In this document: positions 23,407 to 30,416 of the stretch, piece by piece | Numbering within the stretch: position 1 is the stretch's first letter | How the letters are laid out: every line of letters begins with the position of its first letter | NCBI GenBank assembly: GCA_964634755.1 | Contig: CAZWJH010000018.1 | Span: 1-32,447, forward strand | Reading direction: 5' to 3' | Length of the DNA stretch: 32,447 nucleotides | From: JALXDT01 sp964634755 | Lineage (GTDB): Bacteria; Acidobacteriota; Aminicenantia; JAMOAD01 | The notes under the pieces: model-generated | Database searches by the model: none | The model's input: the letters and a program-made list of their open reading frames with translations, nothing else | Told to the model about the DNA's origin: nothing | Position numbers and translations under genes: made by a program

Positions 23407-24425
23407 GAAGGCTTTTCCTTAATAATAAGAGGTTTTTCTTATCTTTTTTTCTTTCTTTGGTTTTAGTTATTATAACCGGAAAGTTTCTCTTCTCAGAGAA
23501 AGATAAATCAGAAGTTAAAAAGTTAGATATTTATCTAAAAATTGCAAAAGAGATAAGGACAATTAATAGTTTTAAGGATAAAAAAGATTTTGTAATTATT
23601 CTTTTGGAGAAATTAGATAAAGAATTTAATTTGTCAGAAGATGAAAGAAAATATGTTACGCTCTTGAGAAGTTCTTTTCAAAAAGAGGATTTTAGTGATG
23701 TAAACTCGCTTTTTTTATCTTCAAAGGATATTAAGGTTGGTATTATTATCACTCAAAACAAAAAACTTATTGTATTGAAAAAAGAAACAGATATTAATGA
23801 AAAAATTGTGAAAGCTGAGTCACTTTTTTATGATTTACAGAAAAGTGAAAATTTTGAAGGTTTACAGAATGAAAATCATTTTTTCCCCTTGATCCTTGTA
23901 AGTAAGGTGTTCAACGGGAATTTTACACTTACTTTTTTAAATAATAAAGATGATTGGAGAAAACTAACAGTTATAATAAATTCTGAGAAATTTTCTCCCA
24001 ATGCAATAAATCTATTTTATCTCCTCGGTAAAATTTTATCTTCTGGAGTAGGACCTTTTTTTGTTAAAAATAATTACTTTGTAATCACGGTGAAGGATAG
24101 GTTTAAGAAGGATTTTCTTATTCTTGAAGAGGTTAAGGTAAAAATAATGGCTCTCTTATTTCTAAAAATGCTTCAGGAGAAAAAAATTTTGGAAACATCT
24201 GATAAGGCTATTTTTTCAGCTTTCATTAATGATTTTAAGAATAGTAATATTGCTCGAAATATTATAATAAAGGTTATAGGGGATAAGCCTTTCGAAGAAA
24301 ATAATATGAAAAAAGAGTTTGGGAAATTAAAAAAGCTATTAAGGAAAATTATTCGAATTGAAAAAGAGGGGGACCTCAAAGCTTTTGAGTCCTTGAAGAG
24401 TGATGCGATAAATGATGGAAATTGA
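23403..24425 (+). CDS. Membrane-anchored protein of unknown function
   Basis: I do not recognise this 340-residue protein. It starts at an ATG overlapping the purN stop (ATGA). Residues 11-31 are one strong hydrophobic segment after a basic start, so it is either a signal anchor or an uncleaved signal. The rest is rich in Lys, Phe, Ile and Asn with few Cys or Gly, has several amphipathic helices and ends in a charged tail. No catalytic motif is visible. It overlaps the CYTH gene by 14 bases, so the five genes from 21131 form one transcript. An extracytoplasmic helical protein is the most that can be said. Confidence 0.75.
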   Translation: MRRLFLNNKRFFLSFFLSLVLVIITGKFLFSEKDKSEVKKLDIYLKIAKEIRTINSFKDKKDFVIILLEKLDKEFNLSEDERKYVTLLRSSFQKEDFSDVNSLFLSSKDIKVGIIITQNKKLIVLKKETDINEKIVKAESLFYDLQKSENFEGLQNENHFFPLILVSKVFNGNFTLTFLNNKDDWRKLTVIINSEKFSPNAINLFYLLGKILSSGVGPFFVKNNYFVITVKDRFKKDFLILEEVKVKIMALLFLKMLQEKKILETSDKAIFSAFINDFKNSNIARNIIIKVIGDKPFEENNMKKEFGKLKKLLRKIIRIEKEGDLKAFESLKSDAINDGN

Positions 24426-24975
24426 AGTTAAGATTGAAGTTAAAGATTTCTCCCCTTTTGAGAAAATTTTAAGTAAAGAGATTTTCGATGAGATAAGAGA
24501 TTGGGTCTTTGAGGATAATCTTGTTTTTGATATGGAAGATTTAAAGTTGAAAAAGGAGGGAAAGCTTTTGAGGGTAAGAAAAACCGGTGAGAATGTAGTT
24601 TTGACATTTAAAAATAAGGTTGAGAAAAAATCTTCGAAATACAAAGTTAGAGAGGAAATTGAGATTAAAGTTAGTGATTTTGAGAATACTATAAAGATTT
24701 TAGAAGGCTTGGGCTATAAAGTATTTTTCAGATATCAAAAGTTTAGAAAGGTTTATTCTTATTCTTCCAATCATGTGTGTTTTGATAAAACTCCAATAGG
24801 AAATTTTATTGAGATTGAGGGGGATGAGAGCTTTATTTTGAAAATAGCTAAAAAATTAGGGTTTGCGAAAAAAGATTTTTTAAAAGATACATATTATGAT
24901 CTTTTTTTAAAGAATAGAAAAAACGAAGAATTTTTTATGCTTTTTGATAACTCAGTTTATTCTTCTCCCAAATGA
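24412..24975 (+). CDS. CYTH-domain protein, class IV adenylate cyclase (CyaB) or triphosphatase
   Basis: A 187-residue CYTH domain. The opening ExExK motif is present (E3, E5, K7 in MMEIEVKIEV), followed by KKEGKLLRVRKTGENVVLTFK and KYKVREEIEIKV, the beta strands that line the tunnel. GNFIEIEGDE matches the CyaB-type C-terminal part. The family includes class IV adenylate cyclases and thiamine or inorganic triphosphatases, and the two cannot be separated by eye. There are two adjacent ATGs at 24412 and 24415. The end overlaps the convergent ftsX by 19 bases. Confidence 0.83.
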   Translation: MMEIEVKIEVKDFSPFEKILSKEIFDEIRDWVFEDNLVFDMEDLKLKKEGKLLRVRKTGENVVLTFKNKVEKKSSKYKVREEIEIKVSDFENTIKILEGLGYKVFFRYQKFRKVYSYSSNHVCFDKTPIGNFIEIEGDESFILKIAKKLGFAKKDFLKDTYYDLFLKNRKNEEFFMLFDNSVYSSPK

Positions 24976-25850
24976 ATAAATTTATAAACTGATGTGTAAG
25001 ATGAGAGAGCTCCTATAAGTACAGCTGATAGCAAAAGATAGAGATAGTATCTAAGTGAAAGTGATGTTGTTTCAAATATTGGTTTCAAATATTTATAAAA
25101 ATCTTTTAAATAGACAGGAAGGAGTTTTAAAGATAATTCAAAGAGGCCAATTGAAATTAATGCCCCGATTATTCCGAGAAAGATTCCATTTAATATAAGA
25201 GGCGCTTCGATGTAAAAGTTGGAAGCTCCGATCATTCTCAGGATTAGGACATCCTCTTTTCTCGAATAAGCAACAATCTTTATTATATTAACAATAGTGA
25301 AAAAAGATGTGAATAAGAGAATGGAACCAAAGAATAAGCCTAACAAGAGAATTATTTTTTTTAAACCGGATATTTTCTCAATGAGATCAAAGTTTGTTTT
25401 TATCTCTTTTACAGCAGGATTGTTTTTTAGTTTTTTGAGAAATTTATCTATCCCTTTTCTACCATCGCTTTTAAAAATAATTCTAACAGAGGGGGGAAAT
25501 GGATTTTCTCCTATTTCTTTTAATGTAGGTTTTAGAGAAGGAAAGTTTTCCAAAAATATTTTTTTTGCATTTTCGCTTGTTATAAAATCAATCTCTTTTA
25601 CTAGTTTATCATTTTTAATTTTATTTACATCAAAATCTTTTTCATTTGTTTCATAAAGAAATATTTCTGCTTTATAATTTGAAGCAAATTTTTTAACAAA
25701 GGATGAGATATTAAAGTTTAGAAAGAAGAAAATATTTATTATGAAAAAGGTAAAAATTATGGTTATTAGGGAGAGCATATTAAGATATTTTTGATTCTTA
25801 AAACTCTCAATACTATCCTGTAAAATATATTTAAGCAAAAAGATTTTCAT
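24957..25850 (-). CDS. ftsX: Cell-division ABC permease FtsX
   Basis: A 297-residue protein of normal FtsX layout: one hydrophobic segment near 24-47, an extracytoplasmic domain (about 50-160) and three more segments near 165-190, 215-240 and 268-288. The FtsX-like cytoplasmic loop VAYSRKEDVLILRMIGAS is present. FtsX with FtsE regulates murein hydrolases at the septum. The ATG lies inside the 3' end of ftsE with a 20-base overlap, and the gene ends inside the convergent CYTH gene. Confidence 0.93.
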   Translation of the reverse strand: MKIFLLKYILQDSIESFKNQKYLNMLSLITIIFTFFIINIFFFLNFNISSFVKKFASNYKAEIFLYETNEKDFDVNKIKNDKLVKEIDFITSENAKKIFLENFPSLKPTLKEIGENPFPPSVRIIFKSDGRKGIDKFLKKLKNNPAVKEIKTNFDLIEKISGLKKIILLLGLFFGSILLFTSFFTIVNIIKIVAYSRKEDVLILRMIGASNFYIEAPLILNGIFLGIIGALISIGLFELSLKLLPVYLKDFYKYLKPIFETTSLSLRYYLYLLLSAVLIGALSSYTSVYKFIHLGEE

Positions 25851-26520
25851 CTCTTTTAATAAGTTGTTTTATTTTTCCTTTTTGAAGTACTAATATGTTG
25901 TTTTTTTTCGCATATCTTTCCAAAATCAACTTATCATGAGTTGCAATGACTATAGTGGCACCTCTTGAGTTTAATCTTTTGAACATTTCCATTATTTCGT
26001 ACGAAATCTCTTCATCCAAATTCCCGGTGGGCTCATCTGCTAGTATAATTTTGGGGTTGCTTACTATTGCTCTTGCTATTGCGACTCTTTGCTGCTCTCC
26101 TCCCGAAAGTGTTTTTGTTTTATTCCAAATTTTCTGATGAATTCCCACCCACCTTAAAGCTTCCAAGACTTCTTTCTTTATTCTTCTTATCGGTAATCCT
26201 CTGATTTTCAAAGATAATGCCACATTTTCAAATACAGTTCTCTCTTCGAGAAGTCTGAAGTCCTGAAAAACAATTCCTATTTCCCTTCTGAATTTGTAAA
26301 TTTTACTGTCTGATAAAACGGATATGTTTTTCCCCTCTATTAAAATTGCTCCTTTTGTCGGTTTTATTTCCTTTGTAATGAGCTTTAATAAAGTGGTTTT
26401 ACCTGCGCCACTATGTCCCGTCACAAAAAAGAATTCTCCTTTGTTTATTTTAAATGAGACATCTTCAAGTGCATACTCTCCTCTTGTATAACTTTTGTAA
26501 ACAGAGGAGAATTGAATCAT
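25831..26520 (-). CDS. ftsE: Cell-division ABC ATPase FtsE
   Basis: A 229-residue ATPase with Walker A GHSGAGKT (35-42), the FtsE-type Q-loop GIVFQDFRLLEERTVFENVA, LSGGEQQRVAIARA, Walker B ILADEPTGNLD and the H-loop ATHDK. It works with FtsX in division and septal hydrolase control. The ATG overlaps the transketolase stop (ATGA), and a GGGGAG site lies immediately upstream. Length and motifs are complete. Confidence 0.96.
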   Translation of the reverse strand: MIQFSSVYKSYTRGEYALEDVSFKINKGEFFFVTGHSGAGKTTLLKLITKEIKPTKGAILIEGKNISVLSDSKIYKFRREIGIVFQDFRLLEERTVFENVALSLKIRGLPIRRIKKEVLEALRWVGIHQKIWNKTKTLSGGEQQRVAIARAIVSNPKIILADEPTGNLDEEISYEIMEMFKRLNSRGATIVIATHDKLILERYAKKNNILVLQKGKIKQLIKRDENLFA

Positions 26521-27389
26521 CCCTCCTCCCCTAACTCTCTTAAAGCCTGTTTATACTGTTCTTCATTCGGAGCTTTGCCATGGAAAGCGGGATTGTTTTC
26601 CATGAAAGAGACACCTTTTCCCTTAATTGTATGAGCTATAATCATAAATGGTTTTCCTTCGTGTTTATCGGATTCATCCAATGCCCACAATATTTCTTCA
26701 AAATTATGTCCATCTATTTCAACTGTTTTCCACTTAAAAGCTTCACATTTTTCTTTTAAAGGTGCAAGGTCATCTATTTTTTTTACCATATCATCCAATT
26801 GTATTCCATTATAATCTATTATTCCCACTAAATTATCTAACTTTTCATTGCCAGCTTTTAGCATAGCCTCCCATATCTGGCCTTCCTGCATCTCACCATC
26901 TCCCATCATAACATAAACTTTTCTTTTAGATTTATTTAATCTTATGGAAAGGGCCATTCCCAAAGCAATTGAAAGCCCCTGTCCGAGAGAACCTGTGGAA
27001 GCTTCAATTCCCGGAGTTTTTAATCTGTCAGGGTGCCCCTGTAAGATACTGCCGACCTGTCTTAAATGTGAAAGCTCTTCCTCTTTTATAATTCCCAATT
27101 CTGTAAAGACACTATAAAGAGCTGGGACTCCATGTCCTTTTGAAAGCACAAAAAGGTCTCTATCTTTCCAATGGAGATCCTGCGGGTGAAAATGCATTTT
27201 GTGAAAAAATAAAGCAACTAAGAGATCTGTGGCAGAAAGAGAACCTCCGGGATGTCCCGATTGCGCTTTGTAAATAGATTTTACAATTTCAATCCTTACT
27301 CTTCTTGCCTTTTCTTTCAGTTCCTTAATTAGTTCATTGGAGTATCTACCTTTTTTAATTTTTGCGTCTGTTTTGAAATTAGTTTCCAT
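26517..27389 (-). CDS. Transketolase, N-terminal (thiamine-diphosphate-binding) subunit
   Basis: A 290-residue half-transketolase. ATG 27389 is chosen because GGAGG ends six bases upstream; a TTG one codon before is less likely. Motifs are SGHPGGSLSA, LSKGHGVPALYS, the ThDP motif GDGEMQEGQIWEAML (163-177) with IDYNGIQ about 30 residues later, and HTIKGKGVSF. The split form, known in archaea and several bacteria, needs a separate C-terminal subunit; the next gene is ftsE, so that half is elsewhere. Transketolase moves two-carbon ketol units in the pentose phosphate pathway. It overlaps gatB by 11 bases. Confidence 0.93.
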   Translation of the reverse strand: METNFKTDAKIKKGRYSNELIKELKEKARRVRIEIVKSIYKAQSGHPGGSLSATDLLVALFFHKMHFHPQDLHWKDRDLFVLSKGHGVPALYSVFTELGIIKEEELSHLRQVGSILQGHPDRLKTPGIEASTGSLGQGLSIALGMALSIRLNKSKRKVYVMMGDGEMQEGQIWEAMLKAGNEKLDNLVGIIDYNGIQLDDMVKKIDDLAPLKEKCEAFKWKTVEIDGHNFEEILWALDESDKHEGKPFMIIAHTIKGKGVSFMENNPAFHGKAPNEEQYKQALRELGEEG

Positions 27390-28806
27390 CAAGAGCCTCC
27401 TTTAATAGGGTGTTTACTTTCTTGGGATCTGCTGCTCCCTTTGTAGCTTTCATTACCTGCCCCACAAAAAATCCGAACAATTTTGTCTTACCCTCTTTAT
27501 ATTTTCTTACCTGTTCCTCATTATCTTTTAATACTTGCTTTATTATTTCCATTATATCTTCATCAGAGTTTATACTTTTTATTCCCTTTTCCCTTATAAG
27601 GGTTTCTATGTCTTTTTTTGTTTTAATAAGCTCAGGCAAAAGCTCTTTTGCCACAAGACCTGTGATTTCCCTTTTTTCTATTTTTCCCACGAATTTTGCA
27701 AAAATTTCTGGTGTAACGGGAGGATTTATAAACTCTGTATCAATATCTTTAATGTATCTTAAAAGCTCTGAAAGAATCCAGTTGGCGGTTTTTTTAGGAG
27801 AGTTATTTATTCTAACCACATTCTCATAATAATTTGCAAGATATTTTGAGGATATTAAAAGTGAAGCATCATCAAAATTCAAACCATAATCTTTCATAAA
27901 TCTTTCTGTTTTTTCTATCGGAAGTTCTCCTGTTTCTTTTTCTAATTTTTCTATTGTCTCTTTTTTTATTTCAAGTGTTTGTAGATCCGGCTCAGGGAAA
28001 TAGCGGTAATCAAGAAGCTCCTCTTTTGATCTCATTGTAAAAGTTTTATTTGCTCTTGAATCATATAATTTTGTTTCAAAGTATATTTTTTCCCCTTTTT
28101 CCAATTTTCTTTTCTGATCTTCTATCTCATATTTTATTGCTTTTTGCAAAAATCTGAAAGAGTTTAAATTTTTAACTTCAACTCTGGTTCCTAAGGGTTC
28201 TCCCTCTTTGTGAATTGATATGTTTGCATCACATCTTAAACTACCTTCTTCAAGGTTTCCATCATTGACTTCTATGTACATTAATGTTTGCCTTAGTACT
28301 TTCAAAAATTCCGCCGCTTCTTCCGGTGTTTCAATATCAGGTTTTGTAACAATTTCAATTAGTGGTACTCCGCTTCTGTTAAAATCAACAAATGTTTTGT
28401 TTGTCTCTTTATCGTGAATGGATTTTCCTGCGTCCTCTTCAATGTGAATCCTTTTAATCCTAATTCTTTTCTTTTTACCTTTTATTAAAATATCAAGATA
28501 TCCATTTTCTGCGAATGGTTTGTAAAATTGGGTTATTTGGTAGCCTTTTGGTAAATCCGGATAAAAATAGTTTTTTCTATCAAAGCATGAGTATTTGTTT
28601 ATTTTACAATTAAGTGCAACCGCAGCTTTGACCGCCATATTAACTGCTTCTTCATTGAGAACAGGTAATGCTCCCGGATATCCTAAACATACCGGACAAA
28701 CATTGGTATTTGGCGGGTCTCCGTAATTTGTGGAGCACGAACAAAAAAGCTTTGTTTTTGTTAGTAGTTGAGCATGAATTTCAAGTCCGATTACACTTTT
28801 ATACAT
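27379..28806 (-). CDS. gatB: Aspartyl/glutamyl-tRNA amidotransferase subunit B
   Basis: A 475-residue protein of normal length. The N-terminal SVIGLEIHAQLLTKTKLFC, zinc-type cysteines C22, C24, C37 and C40, YPDLPKGYQITQ, RIHIEEDAGKS and NRSGVPLIEIVT are diagnostic for the kinase domain. The C-terminal YqeY-like domain ends KVNTLLKEALDGN. GatB phosphorylates mischarged Glu-tRNA(Gln) or Asp-tRNA(Asn) for amidation with GatA and GatC. gatA and gatC are not next to it. It heads the gatB-tkt-ftsE-ftsX operon and has no Shine-Dalgarno sequence. Confidence 0.97.
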   Translation of the reverse strand: MYKSVIGLEIHAQLLTKTKLFCSCSTNYGDPPNTNVCPVCLGYPGALPVLNEEAVNMAVKAAVALNCKINKYSCFDRKNYFYPDLPKGYQITQFYKPFAENGYLDILIKGKKKRIRIKRIHIEEDAGKSIHDKETNKTFVDFNRSGVPLIEIVTKPDIETPEEAAEFLKVLRQTLMYIEVNDGNLEEGSLRCDANISIHKEGEPLGTRVEVKNLNSFRFLQKAIKYEIEDQKRKLEKGEKIYFETKLYDSRANKTFTMRSKEELLDYRYFPEPDLQTLEIKKETIEKLEKETGELPIEKTERFMKDYGLNFDDASLLISSKYLANYYENVVRINNSPKKTANWILSELLRYIKDIDTEFINPPVTPEIFAKFVGKIEKREITGLVAKELLPELIKTKKDIETLIREKGIKSINSDEDIMEIIKQVLKDNEEQVRKYKEGKTKLFGFFVGQVMKATKGAADPKKVNTLLKEALDGN

Positions 28807-28814
28807 TAGAATAA

Positions 28815-28843
28815 ATTATATCACATAAGTTATTTATTTTTAA
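28815..28843 (-). promoter_or_regulatory. Promoter of the gatB operon, leaderless arrangement
   Basis: On the minus strand TTAAAA (28843-28838), a 17-base spacer and an extended -10 TGATATAAT (hexamer 28820-28815) predict +1 near 28808, two bases before the ATG. Confidence 0.6.
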
Positions 28844-28877
28844 CCGAGTGAAAATTAAAAATTCTTTTAAAAAATCC

Positions 28878-28904
28878 TAAAGTTTTCTCTATTTTTTACG
28901 AATA
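28878..28904 (+). promoter_or_regulatory. Sigma-28 (FliA)-type promoter of flagellin
   Basis: TAAAGTTT (28878-28885), an 11-base spacer and TACGAATA (28897-28904) match the flagellar consensus TAAAGTTT-N11-GCCGATAA fully at -35 and at the CGA core at -10. No sigma-70 promoter is evident here. The predicted leader is about 55 bases. Confidence 0.75.
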
Positions 28905-28925
28905 TAAAAGTGAAAAATTTAATCA

Positions 28926-28939
28926 GGGCATGGAAGCCC
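28926..28939 (+). promoter_or_regulatory. CsrA-type RNA hairpin in flagellin leader
   Basis: GGGC (28926-28929) and GCCC (28936-28939) close a six-base loop AUGGAA that presents ANGGA, the CsrA recognition core. A second GGA-rich site is the Shine-Dalgarno AAGGAGGAGG at 28952-28961. Two sites, one in a hairpin and one on the ribosome-binding site, are the layout used by CsrA to repress flagellin translation in Bacillus. Confidence 0.65.
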
Positions 28940-28953
28940 GAAAAAAACCTTAA
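28930..28953 (+). other. Possible 7-codon leader ORF (MEARKKP)
   Basis: ATG GAA GCC CGA AAA AAA CCT TAA begins in the loop of the CsrA-type hairpin and stops at the flagellin Shine-Dalgarno sequence. It lacks a good ribosome-binding site. It may be chance overlap with the hairpin. Confidence 0.3.
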
Positions 28954-28967
28954 GGAGGAGGTGCTTT

Positions 28968-29801
28968 ATGGGAGCACAATCTTTTAGTGTTATCACAAAT
29001 GTTTCATCTATGTATGCTCAGCAGAATCTTTACACTTCAAACATTGGTCTGAACAAGACCATTGCAAGAATCTCATCAGGTTATCGTATTGTTGATGCTG
29101 GAGATGATGCCGCAGGTCTTGCTATTGCTAATCTTTTAAAGGCTGATATCTATGCACTTGATCAGGCTTACAGAAATGCTAATGATGCAGCCGGAATTAT
29201 TCAGATTGCAGACGGTGCATTAGCAAAAGTAACCGATCTTTTAAACAGAGCTGTTACCCTTGCTGAAGAAGCTGCTTCAGGTACTGTTGGAACCACAGAA
29301 AGACAAACAATTGATGTTGAGTATCAGCAGATCAAAGCTGAAATTAACAGAGTTTTCAGCGCTGTTAACTTTAAAGGAGAAGCTCTCTTCAGTTCAAAAG
29401 GAGCTGTTACCAAAGAAATCTTTGTAGGAGACACTACTGTTGATAGTACAATTACATTGTCAATTGGTGGTAAAGCATCAGCAAGCAGCTTAGGTCTTAC
29501 TACGGGTTTAACTTCAGCTGGTGACGCTAAGGCTGCTCTTGGAGAAATTAGAAATGCAATAGCATCAATTTCAAGGTGGAGAGGTGTTTTAGGAGCACAG
29601 TCAAACAGATTGCAGAACTCCATAGCTATTATTAACACTCAGTCTATCAACCTGAAAGGTGCAGAGTCAATGATAAGAGATGCAAATATGGCTCAGGAAA
29701 TGGTCAACTTAACAAAGTTTCAGATCTTGTTGCAAAGTGGTATGGCATCTCTTGGGCAGGCAAACGCTTCTTCTCAGTTGGTATTAGGCTTGTTCAGGTA
29801 A
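28968..29801 (+). CDS. fliC: Flagellin
   Basis: A 277-residue flagellin with AAGGAGGAGG before the ATG. The N-terminal D0/D1 part has the conserved SGYRIVDAGDDAAGLAIANLL. The C-terminal part has MIRDANMAQEMVNLTKFQ and a closing ANASSQLVLGLFR, with only a short central region, so the surface-exposed D2/D3 part is minimal. It polymerises into the filament after export by the flagellar type III system and is preceded by a sigma-28-type promoter and a CsrA-type leader. Codon use looks more C-ending (ATC, AAC) than in neighbours, which fits high expression. Confidence 0.97.
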   Translation: MGAQSFSVITNVSSMYAQQNLYTSNIGLNKTIARISSGYRIVDAGDDAAGLAIANLLKADIYALDQAYRNANDAAGIIQIADGALAKVTDLLNRAVTLAEEAASGTVGTTERQTIDVEYQQIKAEINRVFSAVNFKGEALFSSKGAVTKEIFVGDTTVDSTITLSIGGKASASSLGLTTGLTSAGDAKAALGEIRNAIASISRWRGVLGAQSNRLQNSIAIINTQSINLKGAESMIRDANMAQEMVNLTKFQILLQSGMASLGQANASSQLVLGLFR

Positions 29802-29815
29802 TACTAATTTTTGGA

Positions 29816-29834
29816 CTCTCTTTTTTAAAGAGAG
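29816..29834 (+). promoter_or_regulatory. Hairpin hiding the flaG ribosome-binding site
   Basis: CTCTCTTT (29816-29823), loop TTT, AAAGAGAG (29827-29834) form a perfect 8-bp stem 15 bases after the flagellin stop. The 3' arm forms part of AGAGAGGG, the only Shine-Dalgarno sequence for flaG, four bases from its ATG. No T-run follows, so this is not a normal terminator. Confidence 0.55.
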
Positions 29835-29840
29835 GGAAAA

Positions 29841-30377
29841 ATGTCTGTTGAAGCTGTAAGTTTAAATGAGATAAGAAAGAGTGTAACATATGAGGGAGGG
29901 GAGCATACTGCCCCTCCCCGCTCTGCTCCTCTGGTTAAGAAAAGCTCTTCACCCAATAGAAATATTAACTCAGAGGATACTTTACTAAAAGAGATATTAG
30001 ATATAAGTAAAGGGAAAAGTAATAAAGGTGAGGTTAATTTTAAAGAGTTGGATGGGATGGAGAGTATAAAAGAGGATATTCAAAAGAATTATGAAAAGAT
30101 AAAGGAAAGAATTCAATCTCTTGAAAATACCGAATTAAAATTTGAAAAGGATAAAGAGACAAAGAGAAATATTATTAAAATTCTTGATAAAAAAACTAAG
30201 AAGGTGATAAGACAGGTCCCACCTAAAGAGTTTTATAAGTTTATTGTTGAGTTGTATAAGCAGAATCAAAAGAATGCGGAAAAAATGGAGAAAAGGGCCC
30301 AAGCAAGAGAGGATCAACGGTATAATGGAAATATTAATGCTGAGCTTAAGGGTTTGATTCTGAACAGGAATATTTAG
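29841..30377 (+). CDS. flaG: FlaG-family flagellar protein
   Basis: A 178-residue protein, longer than most FlaG. The C-terminal region ELKFEKDKETKRNIIKILD and the diagnostic VIRQVPPKEFYKFI (about 125-138) define the family. The first 60 residues are low-complexity, with a Gly- and Pro-rich stretch encoded by a GC-rich hairpin. FlaG influences filament length and often sits between flagellin and fliD, as here. Its ribosome-binding site lies in a hairpin. Confidence 0.85.
   Translation: MSVEAVSLNEIRKSVTYEGGEHTAPPRSAPLVKKSSSPNRNINSEDTLLKEILDISKGKSNKGEVNFKELDGMESIKEDIQKNYEKIKERIQSLENTELKFEKDKETKRNIIKILDKKTKKVIRQVPPKEFYKFIVELYKQNQKNAEKMEKRAQAREDQRYNGNINAELKGLILNRNI
29894..29918 (+). repeat. GC-rich hairpin inside flaG coding sequence
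   Basis: GGGAGGGG (29894-29901) and CCCCTCCC (29911-29918) form a perfect 8-bp G/C-rich stem with a nine-base loop, in an otherwise AT-rich gene. No U-tract follows. Confidence 0.6.
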
Positions 30378-30416
30378 TATGGTATTATATATAAAGATTA
30401 GTAAGGAGGAGAGAAA

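Noticed and set aside
29816..29834. Rho-independent terminator after flagellin
   Set aside because: The stem is not followed by a T-run; its 3' arm is the Shine-Dalgarno site of the next gene.
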